Shown here piece by piece: positions 25,280-34,465 of a stretch of 40,000 bases of DNA. Position 1 is the first letter of the stretch. Each line of letters opens with the position of its first letter. The position numbers and the translations under genes are program-made. The notes under the pieces were generated by a model that was not told the origin of the DNA, made no database searches, and saw only the letters and a list, made by a program, of their open reading frames with translations. Source of the DNA: Strigamia acuminata (taxonomy: Eukaryota > Arthropoda > Chilopoda > Geophilomorpha > Linotaeniidae); the NCBI GenBank assembly GCA_949358305.1, contig CASHSZ010000130.1, forward strand, positions 1 to 40,000, in the 5' to 3' direction.

Positions 25280-25406
25280 CGAGTCGAGTACGAGTTTTGC
25301 CCTTCTTCAACGCGAAATCGTATTCGACTCGTTTTCGAGTCGAATACGAGTTTTGCCCTTCTTCAACGCGAAATCGTATTCGACTCGTTTTCGAGTCGAA
25401 TACGAG
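25280..25406 (+). repeat. 56-bp tandem array, left arm (inner part)
   Basis: Continuation of the array interrupted by copia-1: a half unit completing the one at 18417, then two more units, ending at CGAATACGAG. Across the insertion the left arm has about 11 copies of the TTTTGCCCTTCTTCAACG segment. Confidence 0.93.
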
Positions 25407-25493
25407 ATAGTCGATGACCCGTTCCCGGACTTTGACTCGTACGACTCGTATTCGAGATGTATTCGAGATGTATTCGAATCGTATTCGAGTCGC
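25407..25493 (+). repeat. Left copy of 87-bp junction segment
   Basis: Single-copy junction between the 56-bp array and the central hairpins. Its exact reverse complement is at 28179-28265, which shows the two arms are one large inverted repeat. It contains two tandem copies of a TATTCGAGATG-like word. Confidence 0.9.
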
Positions 25494-28178
25494 ATTCGAG
25501 ATGGTCGATGATTTCCACTCGCTCGTATACGCGTTGTATACGAGCTCGTATTTTGATCGTAATCGTAAACGAATCGTTTACAAGTCGTATACGAGTTGTA
25601 TACGACGTGTATACACCTCGTATCCGAACGAAGTTTGTGAAAACACAATTTCCAAATAAGACGTATGTGACTACTATGTGTTTTCATGTCGTAGTAAGTA
25701 TCCGGTGGATTTTCCAAACTTCGTTCGTATACGAGGTGTATACACGTCGTATACAACTCGTATACGACTTGTAAACGATTCGTTTACGATTACGATCAAA
25801 ATACGAGCTCGTATACAACGCGTATACGAGCGAGTGGAAATCATCGACCATCTCGAATACGACTCGAATTCGATTCGTATTCGATTCGAATACGATTCGA
25901 ATTCGATTCGTAACAACTCGAATACGAATCAAAGCCCGGGAAACAAAAATCGACCATCTCGTATACGATTCGAAAACGAGTCGAATACGATTTCGCGTTG
26001 AAGAAGGGCAAAATTCGTATTCGACTCGTTTTCGAGTCGTATTCGAATCGAATACGAATCGAATTCGAGTCGTATTCGAGATGGTCGATGATTTCCACTC
26101 GCTCGTATACGCGTTGTATACGAGCTCGTATTTTGATCGTAATCGTAAACGAATCGTTTACAAGTCGTATACGAGTTGTATACGACGTGTATACACCTCG
26201 TATACGAACGAAGTTTGTGAAAACACAATTTCCAAATAAGACGTATGTGACTACTATGTGTTTTCATGTCGTAGTAAGTATCCGGTGGATTTTCCAAACT
26301 TCGTTCGTATACGAGGTGTATACACGTCGTATACAACTCGTATACGACTTGTAAACGATTCGTTTACGATTACGATCAAAATACGAGCTCGTATACAACG
26401 CGTATACGAGCGAGTGGAAATCATCGACCATCTCGAATACGACTCGAATTCGATTCGTATTCGATTCGAATACGATTCGAATTCGATTCGTAACAACTCG
26501 AATACGAATCAAAGCCCGGGAAACAAAAATCGACCATCTCGTATACGATTCGAAAACGAGTCGAATACGATTTCGCGTTGAAGAAGGGCAAAATTCGTAT
26601 TCGACTCGTTTTCGAGTCGTATTCGAATCGAATACGAATCGAATTCGAGTCGTATTCGAGATGGTCGATGATTTCCACTCGCTCGTATACGCGTTGTATA
26701 CGAGCTCGTATTTTGATCGTAATCGTAAACGAATCGTTTACAAGTCGTATACGAGTTGTATACGACGTGTATACACCTCGTATACGAACGAAGTTTGTGA
26801 AAACACAATTTCCAAATAAGACGTATGTGACTACTATGTGTTTTCATGTCGTAGTAAGTATCCGGTGGATTTTCCAAACTTCGTTCGTATACGAGGTGTA
26901 TACACGTCGTATACAACTCGTATACGACTTGTAAACGATTCGTTTACGATTACGATCAAAATACGAGCTCGTATACAACGCGTATACGAGCGAGTGGAAA
27001 TCATCGACCATCTCGAATACGACTCGAATTCGATTCGTATTCGATTCGAATACGATTCGAATTCGATTCGTAACAACTCGAATACGAATCAAAGCCCGGG
27101 AAACAAAAATCGACCATCTCGTATACGATTCGAAAACGAGTCGAATACGATTTCGCGTTGAAGAAGGGCAAAATTCGTATTCGACTCGTTTTCGAGTCGT
27201 ATTCGAATCGAATACGAATCGAATTCGAGTCGTATTCGAGATGGTCGATGATTTCCACTCGCTCGTATACGCGTTGTATACGAGCTCGTATTTTGATCGT
27301 AATCGTAAACGAATCGTTTACAAGTCGTATACGAGTTGTATACGACGTGTATACACCTCGTATACGAACGAAGTTTGTGAAAACACAATTTCCAAATAAG
27401 ACGTATGTGACTACTATGTGTTTTCATGTCGTAGTAAGTATCCGGTGGATTTTCCAAACTTCGTTCGTATACGAGGTGTATACACGTCGTATACAACTCG
27501 TATACAACTTGTAAACGATTCGTTTACGATTACGATCAAAATACGAGCTCGTATACAACGCGTATACGAGCGAGTGGAAATCATCGACCATCTCGAATAC
27601 GACTCGAATTCGATTCGTATTCGATTCGAATACGATTCGAATTCGATTCGTAACAACTCGAATACGAATCAAAGCCCGGGAAACAAAAATCGACCATCTC
27701 GTATACGATTCGAAAACGAGTCGAATACGATTTCGCGTTGAAGAAGGGCAAAATTCGTATTCGACTCGTTTTCGAGTCGTATTCGAATCGAATACGAATC
27801 GAATTCGAGTCGTATTCGAGATGGTCGATGATTTCCACTCGCTCGTATACGCGTTGTATACGAGCTCGTATTTTGATCGTAATCGTAAACGAATCGTTTA
27901 CAAGTCGTATACGAGTTGTATACGACGTGTATACACCTCGTATACGAACGAAGTTTGGAAAATCCACCGGATACTTACTACGACATGAAAACACATAGTA
28001 GTCACATACGTCTTATTTGGAAATTGTGTTTTCACAAACTTCGTTCGTATACGAGGTGTATACACGTCGTATACAACTCGTATACGACTTGTAAACGATT
28101 CGTTTACGATTACGATCAAAATACGAGCTCGTATACAACGCGTATACGAGCGAGTGGAAATCATCGACCATCTCGAAT
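25494..28178. repeat. 580-bp tandem array of five long hairpins
   Basis: Each hairpin has a 143-bp arm, a 79-bp loop and the reverse-complement 143-bp arm (first: 25494-25636, loop 25637-25715, 25716-25858). Hairpins start at 25494, 26074, 26654, 27234 and 27814, exactly 580 bp apart, separated by a 215-bp linker. The linker has 37-bp inverted ends and one minus-oriented 56-bp unit. Copies are nearly identical; I noticed only isolated differences, such as TATCCG for TATACG at about 25621 and G to A near 27506. The loop of the fifth hairpin (27957-28035) is the exact reverse complement of the other four. Overlapping ORFs on both strands repeat with the array and are not considered genes. Confidence 0.95.
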
Positions 28179-28265
28179 GCGACTCGAATACGATTCGAAT
28201 ACATCTCGAATACATCTCGAATACGAGTCGTACGAGTCAAAGTCCGGGAACGGGTCATCGACTAT
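28179..28265 (-). repeat. Right copy of 87-bp junction segment
   Basis: Exact reverse complement of 25407-25493, linking the last hairpin to the right-hand 56-bp array. Confidence 0.9.
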
Positions 28266-29003
28266 CTCGTATTCGACTCGAAAACGAGTCGAATACGATT
28301 TCGCGTTGAAGAAGGGCAAAACTCGTATTTGACTCGAAAACGAGTCGAATACGATTTCGCGTTGAAGAAGGGCAAAACTCGTATTTGACTCGAAAACGAG
28401 TCGAATACGATTTCGCGTTGAAGAAGGGCAAAACTCGCATTCGACTCGAAAACGAGTCGAATACGATTTCGCGTTGAAGAAGGGCAAAACTCGTATTCGA
28501 CTCGAAAACGAGTCGAATACGATTTCGCGTTGAAGAAGGGCAAAATTCGCATTCGACTCGAAAACGAGTCGAATACGATTTCGCGTTGAAGAAGGGCAAA
28601 ACTCGCATTCGACTCGAAAACGAGTCGAATACGATTTCGCGTTGAAGAAGGGCAAAACTCGTATTCGACTCGAAAACGAGTCGAATACGATTTCGCGTTG
28701 AAGAAGGGCAAAATTCGCATTCGACTCGAAAACGAGTCGAATACGATTTCGCGTTGAAGAAGGGCAAAACTCGTATTCGACTCGAAAACGAGTCGAATAC
28801 GATTTCGCGTTGAAGAAGGGCAAAACTCGTATTCGACTCGAAAACGAGTCGAATACGATTTCGCGTTGAAGAAGGGCAAAACTCGTATTCGACTCGAAAA
28901 CGAGTCGAATACGATTTCGCGTTGAAGAAGGGCAAAATTCGTACTCGACTAGAAAGCGAGTCGAATACGATTTCGCGTTGAAAAAGGGAAAAACTCGTAC
29001 GCG
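28266..29003 (-). repeat. 56-bp tandem array, right arm
   Basis: Thirteen copies of the 56-bp unit in the opposite orientation to the left arm (GAAGAAGGGCAAAA recurring every 56 bp from about 28310), the last degenerate (GAAAAAGGGAAAA near 28980). Variants ATACGAG, ATGCGAG and ATGCGAA are interspersed. The array ends 8 bp before a MITE. Confidence 0.94.
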
Positions 29004-29011
29004 ATTCAGTG

Positions 29012-29622
29012 AAACTAAATTTACATGTGCGCGTTGACGCGCGCGATTCGTGTGTTCTACGTGAGTAAATAGAGTGCGCGTCACATATGAATACGAAATG
29101 TCGACCATGCGTCGCCACGATGCCAGTGGACGAATTCTGCGAATTCGTGCAAACGCAGAAAGTTAAAAATATTCAAATTTGACGCCCACGATGACACGTT
29201 CGTAGTAGACGCCTCCACAACTGCTTTTGAAAAGAATTTGATAAATGTTTGGAAATAATATTTAGGATTTTCTTTAATCATATCAGGAAACTGAAAACAG
29301 AAATAAAGTTTATACATTGGAAATTTTTTATAATAAAATTACGTATTAAACATTATATAGCGTGAGAATGGACACTTTGATATGAAAGCGAATATTTTCG
29401 AAATTAAAACAATTATTTTCAAAGTTAAAACGACTATTTTCGAGTATTGTTAATTCAAAACGACGTGCAGCATGGGAATAAAAAAAATTAATTGAGACGC
29501 GCTTATGACACGCGCTGCACAGCCTCACGAATCCTAGAGGCATCCTTCCACAACTATACGCGTGGGCCCTGACGCGGTCGTCTAGACGAGCGCATCTGGA
29601 CGCGCACATATGAATGCAGCTT
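29012..29622 (+). mobile_element. MITE-like element, family M, copy A
   Basis: 611 bp, non-coding. The left end (AAACTAAATTTACATGTGCG) and right end (CGCGCACATATGAATGCAGCTT) are diverged terminal inverted repeats. The internal order of motifs matches the copy at 32085-32752: the GTCGACCATGCGTCGCC and GTGGACGAATT blocks near the left end, the GCTGCACAGCC block near the right. It is more diverged than that copy and its inverted repeats are imperfect. The superfamily and target duplication could not be assigned. Confidence 0.75.
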
Positions 29623-29922
29623 TACGCGATCACATTGCGACGCAAAGTCGTCCACGACTCCAATATGCATCCGCGCGTAGTCGCGCTGCAATACGGAATG
29701 CGCTCACGACTCCAATGCACGGTTTTTGGGCGTTTTTGGGCGTTTATTAAACATTTTTTGACGTTATTACGTGTGATCGCGCGTATATTTTGTTGACGAG
29801 AAAGAAAAAAAAAATTCCTCAAAAGCCGGACCAAGGTTTCGATACAGTACGCTAATTTATCTTTTATTTTTGCAATGTGTGCGCGTCCAATACAAGCATA
29901 AAACTAGCGCGAGAATACCGCG
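29623..29922. other. Intergenic, no gene seen
   Basis: Contains a direct repeat of CACGACTCCAAT (about 29652 and 29706), a tandem GGGCGTTTTT doublet near 29726 and an A10 run near 29806. Nothing coding is supported. Confidence 0.5.
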
Positions 29923-30117
29923 ATGGACGACCGATCGCAACTGCTGTTCCGCATGGCGTTTGTCCATCTCCCGACCTGGAAGGAGAGAAAAATAGAACGC
30001 CAATTCGGTCTCAGTCCTGCCAACGGGACCCGACAGTCAGTGGCTAAAAAGCACACCAGACAACAGGTGATACACGAAATCAACGACAGGTGTCCCAAAC
30101 TTTTCACACAATCATGA
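29923..30117 (+). CDS. Small unrecognised ORF, 64 residues
   Basis: ATG at 29923 in a favourable context (ACCGCGATGG), ending at TGA 30115-30117. The product is basic and hydrophilic with no signal peptide or membrane segment, and I recognise no family. It lies in unique DNA, convergent with the five-exon gene on the other strand whose 3' end is about 110 bp away. A donor-like CAG|GTGATA occurs at about 30065, so it could be an exon rather than a complete gene. A 64-codon ORF can arise by chance. Confidence 0.22.
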   Translation: MDDRSQLLFRMAFVHLPTWKERKIERQFGLSPANGTRQSVAKKHTRQQVIHEINDRCPKLFTQS

Positions 30118-30224
30118 TTGTTCCACAAAGCCGAACCGAACACGACAAATAATTTAACAAACAAACAGTAATAACAACGATGTTAAACCACTTGTTTGAT
30201 GATGAAATTGTACGACAACTACTA

Positions 30225-30234
30225 TTTATTTATT
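30225..30234 (-). terminator. Candidate poly(A) signals of the five-exon gene
   Basis: Two overlapping AATAAA hexamers on the minus strand, about 130 nt beyond the TAG stop at 30362. They are the most plausible 3' end signal for that gene; this is a motif match only. Confidence 0.45.
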
Positions 30235-30285
30235 TAATTAAAACATAACAACACACGAAAGAAGAAATAAAGAAAAAGAAAAAAA

Positions 30286-30346
30286 TAAAATAAAATAAAA
30301 TAAAATAAAATGAAATAAAATAAAATAAAATAAAATAAAATAAAAA
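30286..30346. repeat. (TAAAA)n microsatellite
   Basis: About twelve pentanucleotide units with one TGAAA interruption. In the proposed 3' untranslated region of the minus-strand gene it reads (TTTTA)n. Confidence 0.9.
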
Positions 30347-30361
30347 ATTCGAATGATCTGT

Positions 30362-31507
30362 CTAGTCGACATTGTCATCGTCATCATCTTCACCATCGTC
30401 ACTATCACCATCGTCACTATCACCATCGTCACCATCACCATCGTCACTATTAACATCGTCACCGTCGTCGTCATCATCAATTACCCTCTGAAAAGAAAGA
30501 AAAAATAAGAGAAACAATCAAAAAAGGTGGATGTGCACCAAAAATGTTTACCGGTTGGCAGACCCGTTGCTGAAACTTGTACAGCGATTCGACAGACTTG
30601 ATCGAAGTCAACGCCATCAAATCGACACACTGAAAATTATCAAACAAAAATGAATGTACATGAAAGGTCGAAAAGTGGTCGCGCGCGTCATCGTGCGTTT
30701 TATTCTTACCTTGCCAGACAATTTCTTTAACACGGATTCCACCGTGTCCGCCGCAATAGACGATAAAAGAATGCCACCATCGCGCGTTTTCTCGGCGACC
30801 GGTTCGACATCATCCCGCTCCCGCTGCTCCCGTTCCCCTGATCTCGCCTCCGCCACCTCCACTTCGCCCATAGCCACTTCAACTTCCGCTTCCACTCCAT
30901 CCACGTCCATCTCTCTATCCTCCTCGGTTATCTCCACCTCCACTTCCATATCATACACATCTGTATCGACCCAGTCCAGGTCGCTTTCCATCTGCTTCAA
31001 CTTCTTCTCCATTGATCTCAACCGACCTATCATCTCCTTCCTGCCACGCCACCTCCAACCCATGTACTCTTCGATCCTCTCAATTCGTTTGGTTGTCCCC
31101 GTGAATCTCTTTGCTAGAGTCCACGCGATCTCCCTGGCTTTTTTCGCCGCCCCCGCCACCGTCTTTTTCTCGCGCTGCGGCGGTGGCAGCAGTGGCGACG
31201 CCTCTCCTCGACACGACTTGAAAGAGAGAAAAAAGACAAACGGATAAAAAAAAAACGGATGAACAAATAAATAGATTGATGACAAATAAAGCAAACGAAC
31301 GAATCAGTACCTCGTTAACTTGCGCCGGGTCTTCCATCTCCCCATCACCCACTAAACAAGCGCGTTTAGATGGAATAGGATCTATTTTTGACGGCGTGTC
31401 GGTCAATGGCACAGCGGACGACAAATTCGATGTAGTCGTCGTTTCCTCTTCCCCATCCCCTCCAATCTCTCTGTTTTTCTCCGTAGCAACCTGTAAAAAA
31501 AGAAAAG

Positions 31508-31538
<31 letters not shown>

Positions 31539-31800
31539 GTGAGGAAGATGGAGGTTATATAAATGAATAAAACCTGAACAAAGGAAAACGAATGGGACGT
31601 AAACTCAGTTTCGATCTCTGTTAACGACGGACGAAACGTCCAATGGACGTTAGTCACACGCATCACCTCGCTCACTCGCTCACTCATTCACTCATTCGCT
31701 CACTCACTCACTCGGGACTGTACGTTTGACAAAAATTCGTGATAAAAATTACCCCAATTACATTAAAATCTTCTATCAATTGTGGTACTAAGGCGTCCAT
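30362..31800 (-). CDS. Five-exon gene, unknown acidic-tailed 312-aa protein
   Basis: Exons on the minus strand: 31800-31753 (ATG at 31800), 31490-31311, 31216-30710, 30629-30552 and 30487-30362 (TAG at 30364-30362). Introns are 262, 94, 80 and 64 bp. All four have GT-AG ends and pyrimidine-rich acceptors, and every exon length (48, 180, 507, 78, 126) is a multiple of three, so all introns are phase 0 and the frame stays open. Residues 77-120 are rich in basic residues. Residues 120-156 look like a short coiled coil (IERIEEYM, SMEKKLKQMESDL). Residues 165-205 alternate Glu and Val. Residues 275-312 are almost entirely Asp, Gly, Ser and Glu. No known domain, signal peptide or membrane segment is recognised. 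Acidic tails of this type occur in nuclear and chromatin proteins, but no function is assigned. Intron 1 carries a long A tract and a CACT repeat. Confidence 0.75.
31502..31536. repeat. Poly(A) tract in intron 1
   Basis: An almost pure A run, read as poly(T) on the minus strand just upstream of the exon 2 acceptor, where it extends the pyrimidine tract. Its length may be unreliable in assembly. Confidence 0.9.
31668..31713. repeat. CACT-type microsatellite in intron 1
   Basis: Tandem 4-bp units (CACT with CATT and CGCT variants) inside the first intron of the minus-strand gene. Confidence 0.85.
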
Positions 31801-31843
31801 GATGTTGGGTGGTTAGTTCTGCATCCAGGAGGCATAGACAAGA

Positions 31844-31901
31844 CCAATCACGACTCTGCTCATTGTTGGCCAATCAAATCGCTTCGTACGATGGCGCCAA
31901 A
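31844..31901 (-). promoter_or_regulatory. Candidate promoter: two CCAAT boxes and an E2F site
   Basis: Upstream of the ATG at 31800 are CCAAT motifs (plus-strand orientation) at 31844-31848 and 31870-31874, and the minus-strand sequence TTTGGCGCC at 31893-31901, which matches the E2F/DP consensus TTTSGCGC. Closely spaced CCAAT and E2F sites within 100 bp of a start codon are characteristic of cell-cycle-regulated promoters in animals. Binding is inferred from motifs only. Confidence 0.45.
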
Positions 31902-32084
31902 TTCGATTGTTGGACTGCTTTCTATCGTGTTTTAGAGATTTTTGAGAGAAATCTTACGACGAGAAAACTCTTCTCTTTTTTTTTCATGGAAAGACACACG
32001 GGTTAACCACCAAAAATATTTATTTATTTATTTACGTGTGTTTTGTAGACGACGCGTCTTCTATCGCGTGACACACGCGTGTAA

Positions 32085-32752
32085 AAGCTAAGTTCACATG
32101 TGCGCGTTGACGCGCGCGTTTCGCGCGTTCGACATGTGAATGCAAAACGTTGACCATACGTCGCCGCGCGCGTCGCCGCGCCGCAAGTGGACGAATTTCC
32201 CGAAATCGCGCGAACGCCGAAAGTTGAAAATATTCAACTTTGACGCGCGCGACCACTCGTTGCCACCTTTGTTTTCCAGTGAAATCATTGATTTTTACAT
32301 TGAAAACAGTCACATTCTATTGAAATGAATTGTTTTCACGTCAAAACAATACACGAAAAACAATACAAGAAAAAAAAGAGTTCATAAACAAATACAATCG
32401 TTTCGACGGTGCGCGTGGAAATTACATGCCGCTCAATGCTCGCCTGCTGCGGCCGGGGAGATTGCAATTTCCCGTCGAGCAAGCAAACACAAAAACCCAC
32501 CAAATTTTCAACTTTTCCCATTTTAAAAAACAATTAAATATTCTTTAAATTAATAATCAACAATAAAATACCAAAAAAATCAATTCTTAAGCAACTTAAC
32601 AATTTTTGTTTTTGTGCTGCATGGGAACCAAAAAATTGGTTGACGCGAGCTTGTGACATGCGCTGCACAGCCTCGCAAATCCTAAGTGCGTCCTCAGCCA
32701 TACGCGTCGGCCTTGACGCGCGCGTTTAGACGCGCACATGTGAACTTAGCTT
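32085..32752 (+). mobile_element. MITE-like element, family M, copy B
   Basis: 668 bp bounded by a perfect 22-bp terminal inverted repeat, AAGCTAAGTTCACATGTGCG followed by CG on the left, mirrored at the right end. Subterminal sequence is rich in GCGCG words. It has no transposase ORF, so it is non-autonomous. It is in the same orientation as copy A at 29012-29622 and better preserved. The flanks (GTAA left, AAAT right) give no clear target duplication, so the superfamily is open. Confidence 0.85.
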
Positions 32753-32836
32753 AAATACGTGGGAACGGGCTACACGCACGCTCGAATATGATGCGCGCGT
32801 CGGCAAACAATATTATCTCGTGATCGCGCGTCGTGA

Positions 32837-33062
32837 ACCTACCGGGCGGATGTGACGCGTGAATAACCCCAGGATCAAGTTTCACGAAAACCTGATTTCG
32901 AAGAAAAAAACAACATACCGGTCAGATGTGACGCGTGGATAACCCCAGGGTCAGGTTTCACGAAAACCTGATTTCGAGGAAAAAATAACCTACCAGACGG
33001 ATGTGACGCATGGATAACCCCAGGATCAGGTTTCACGAAAACCTGATTTCAAGGAAAAAACG
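32837..33062. repeat. 75/76-bp tandem triplet with hairpin
   Basis: Three units marked by GATGTGACGC at 32849, 32925 and 33000. Each holds ATAACCCCAGG and then a hairpin, TCAGGTTT-CACGA-AAACCTGA in the second and third units (one mismatch in the first). No ORF; purpose unknown. Confidence 0.9.
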
Positions 33063-33696
33063 AAAAGACGCACAAAGACTACAGGATAAAAATGATACGT
33101 AGAGAGAAGAAAATAGAAATTGATTCCCCGATTCGTGAAATTAATTTCACATCGTGTACTCCAACCATTAATTGCATTGTCGTATTAGGTGTTGTGTGAA
33201 ACGAAGATCGTAAACGTTTCGATCGGTTTACGATTTAAATTTCATCTCTCGGTGCGCGTCGCATCGTCGTAAATGACGCGAATTCATATCACCGCGTTCG
33301 CCAGATTCACGAGCACTTCCAAACCGTTCGTTTCGGACCTTCGCGGGAATCCGGAGGGTTTCGGTGTCTGGTCTCATGTCCCAGACTCGCTGCGTTGCGC
33401 AGTCACCGGCCAACCAAATGTGTCGGTTGGTTAGACGCGTCGCAATGAATAGGGGCAGCCATGGATGTGTGTTAAAAAATAAACAATAGTTGGCTGCTGC
33501 GGATAACCTCGACCACTCGTCTCAATCGTTCGCTCAACCGACAGGGGCGCACCACTGCAGATTTAAATTTTCAGATTTCAATGGGAGACCTTGTCTCACA
33601 CAAGGTACGGAATCTCCTTTGTGCCATCCTCGATTCAATCGTTAAAGACAGCATGCTCCTCGACCAGGACTGACTAATAGAATCAACTGACATTTT
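33063..33696. other. Unique DNA, no gene supported
   Basis: No convincing ORF or RNA gene. A possible 30-nt exon-like island (acceptor ATTTTCAG, donor AAG|GTACGG, about 33573-33602) is too short to call. Short inverted repeats occur, such as GAAATTAATTTC near 33137 and CCAACC/GGTTGG near 33409-33432. The copia-2 3' LTR begins at 33697. Confidence 0.5.
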
Positions 33697-34258
33697 TGTA
33701 GGAGAGTGGTGCGCAAATAATCGGTAAATGAACCGATGTGGAAGCGTGAAATAAAGCACGTCGCAAATGCGCGACGGTTAATTCCGATAACAGAATCGCG
33801 TGATGCGATTCGACCGAGCGCGTGATGCGATTCGAGCGAGCGCGCGACTTATGGTCGCTTATATGCGCTTAAATAGCACTGAAGGTGCTCTAAAGTGAAG
33901 GTAAACACTTAAAAACATAAAAGTTTAATGAAAAGTAAACCATATCTTACATAAATGAATTTCCAAAGGTGAAAAGATGTGAAAGTGCACACACCTGTGT
34001 GCGCTGCCATCTTGGATTCGGGATAAGAGTGTCACAGCACTCTGGTGACAGTTATTAACATTAAATTTTAAATTAAAGAACAAATCATCTAAGTAAAACA
34101 TAAGCAAAGTATGGAATTACATACTGGACAGCAGAAATTAAATCCAAATAGAGAAAACAGTAAATAAATGATCAAATATCAATACAATGTGTTTGAACAC
34201 AAAACATATAGTAAATAAACATTTGATATCGACAACATGAGTGGTTCTTAGACCAACA
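33697..34258 (-). repeat. copia-2 3' LTR
   Basis: 562 bp, beginning TGTTGG at 34258 and ending CTCTCCTACA at 33697 on the minus strand, one to two bases after the polypurine tract. A TATA-like CATATAAG lies near 33858-33866 and ATTAAA at 33929-33924, the same relative order as in copia-1. A 22-bp direct duplication (CGCGTGATGCGATTCG-A) is at 33797-33840, and a hairpin GAATCGC/GCGATTC at 33793-33811. The outer boundary is inferred by analogy with copia-1, because the partner LTR is not in the window. Confidence 0.8.
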
Positions 34259-34465
34259 AATCCCCCCTTCGATCTTAAATGTTCGGGGAAAGATACAATC
34301 GGGTACTAGAATTATAGTATAAACATTAATCAAAAGGGAAATAATAATGTCGAATCACCGAGCCGGGTACTATCATTGAAAAACTCTACGAAAGCCCGAA
34401 TATTCCCACTGATCTCGATGATTCTCACAATCGGGAAAAACTAAATTAAGAATGTCACGATAAAG
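34259..34465 (-). other. copia-2 3' UTR and polypurine tract
   Basis: 207 nt. The polypurine tract GAAGGGGGGA is at 34270-34261. The beginning (GACATTCTTAATTTAG...) closely resembles the matching part of copia-1 at 24596 onward, including the CCCGA...TCGGG pair. Confidence 0.85.

Larger units (their letters stand above)
17913..29003. mobile_element. Large fold-back (FB-like) palindromic locus
   Basis: Outside the nested copia insertion (18434-25274), the locus is a giant inverted repeat. A plus-oriented 56-bp array (17913-18433 continuing 25280-25406) is followed by an 87-bp segment and hairpin arm at 25407-25636. The mirror is at 28036-28265, followed by a minus-oriented 56-bp array (28266-29003). 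The symmetry axis is near 26836. Fold-back transposons such as Drosophila FB have long inverted termini made of short tandem repeats around a loop, and this architecture matches. No transposase is present and no target duplication could be identified, so the mobile origin is inferred. The centre has expanded into a 580-bp tandem array. Confidence 0.5.

Noticed and set aside
25307-28332. Many ORFs of 80-149 codons on both strands in the 580-bp array
   Set aside because: They recur at exactly the array period on both strands of a palindrome; they reflect stop-poor CGA/TCG-rich DNA.
28161-29118. Minus-strand ORFs of 205, 287 and 315 codons
   Set aside because: The inverted 56-bp array read in several frames; same explanation as on the left side.
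30238-30480. Minus-strand 80-codon Met/Thr/Val-rich ORF
   Set aside because: Wrong-frame reading of the acidic final exon and the (TTTTA)n repeat.
30654-31247. Plus-strand 197-codon Ser/Thr-rich ORF
   Set aside because: Antisense shadow of exon 3 of the minus-strand gene, whose introns and phase are better supported.
33573-33602. 30-nt micro-exon (ATTTTCAG acceptor, AAG|GTACGG donor)
   Set aside because: Too short to support without neighbouring exons; splice-like words are common by chance.
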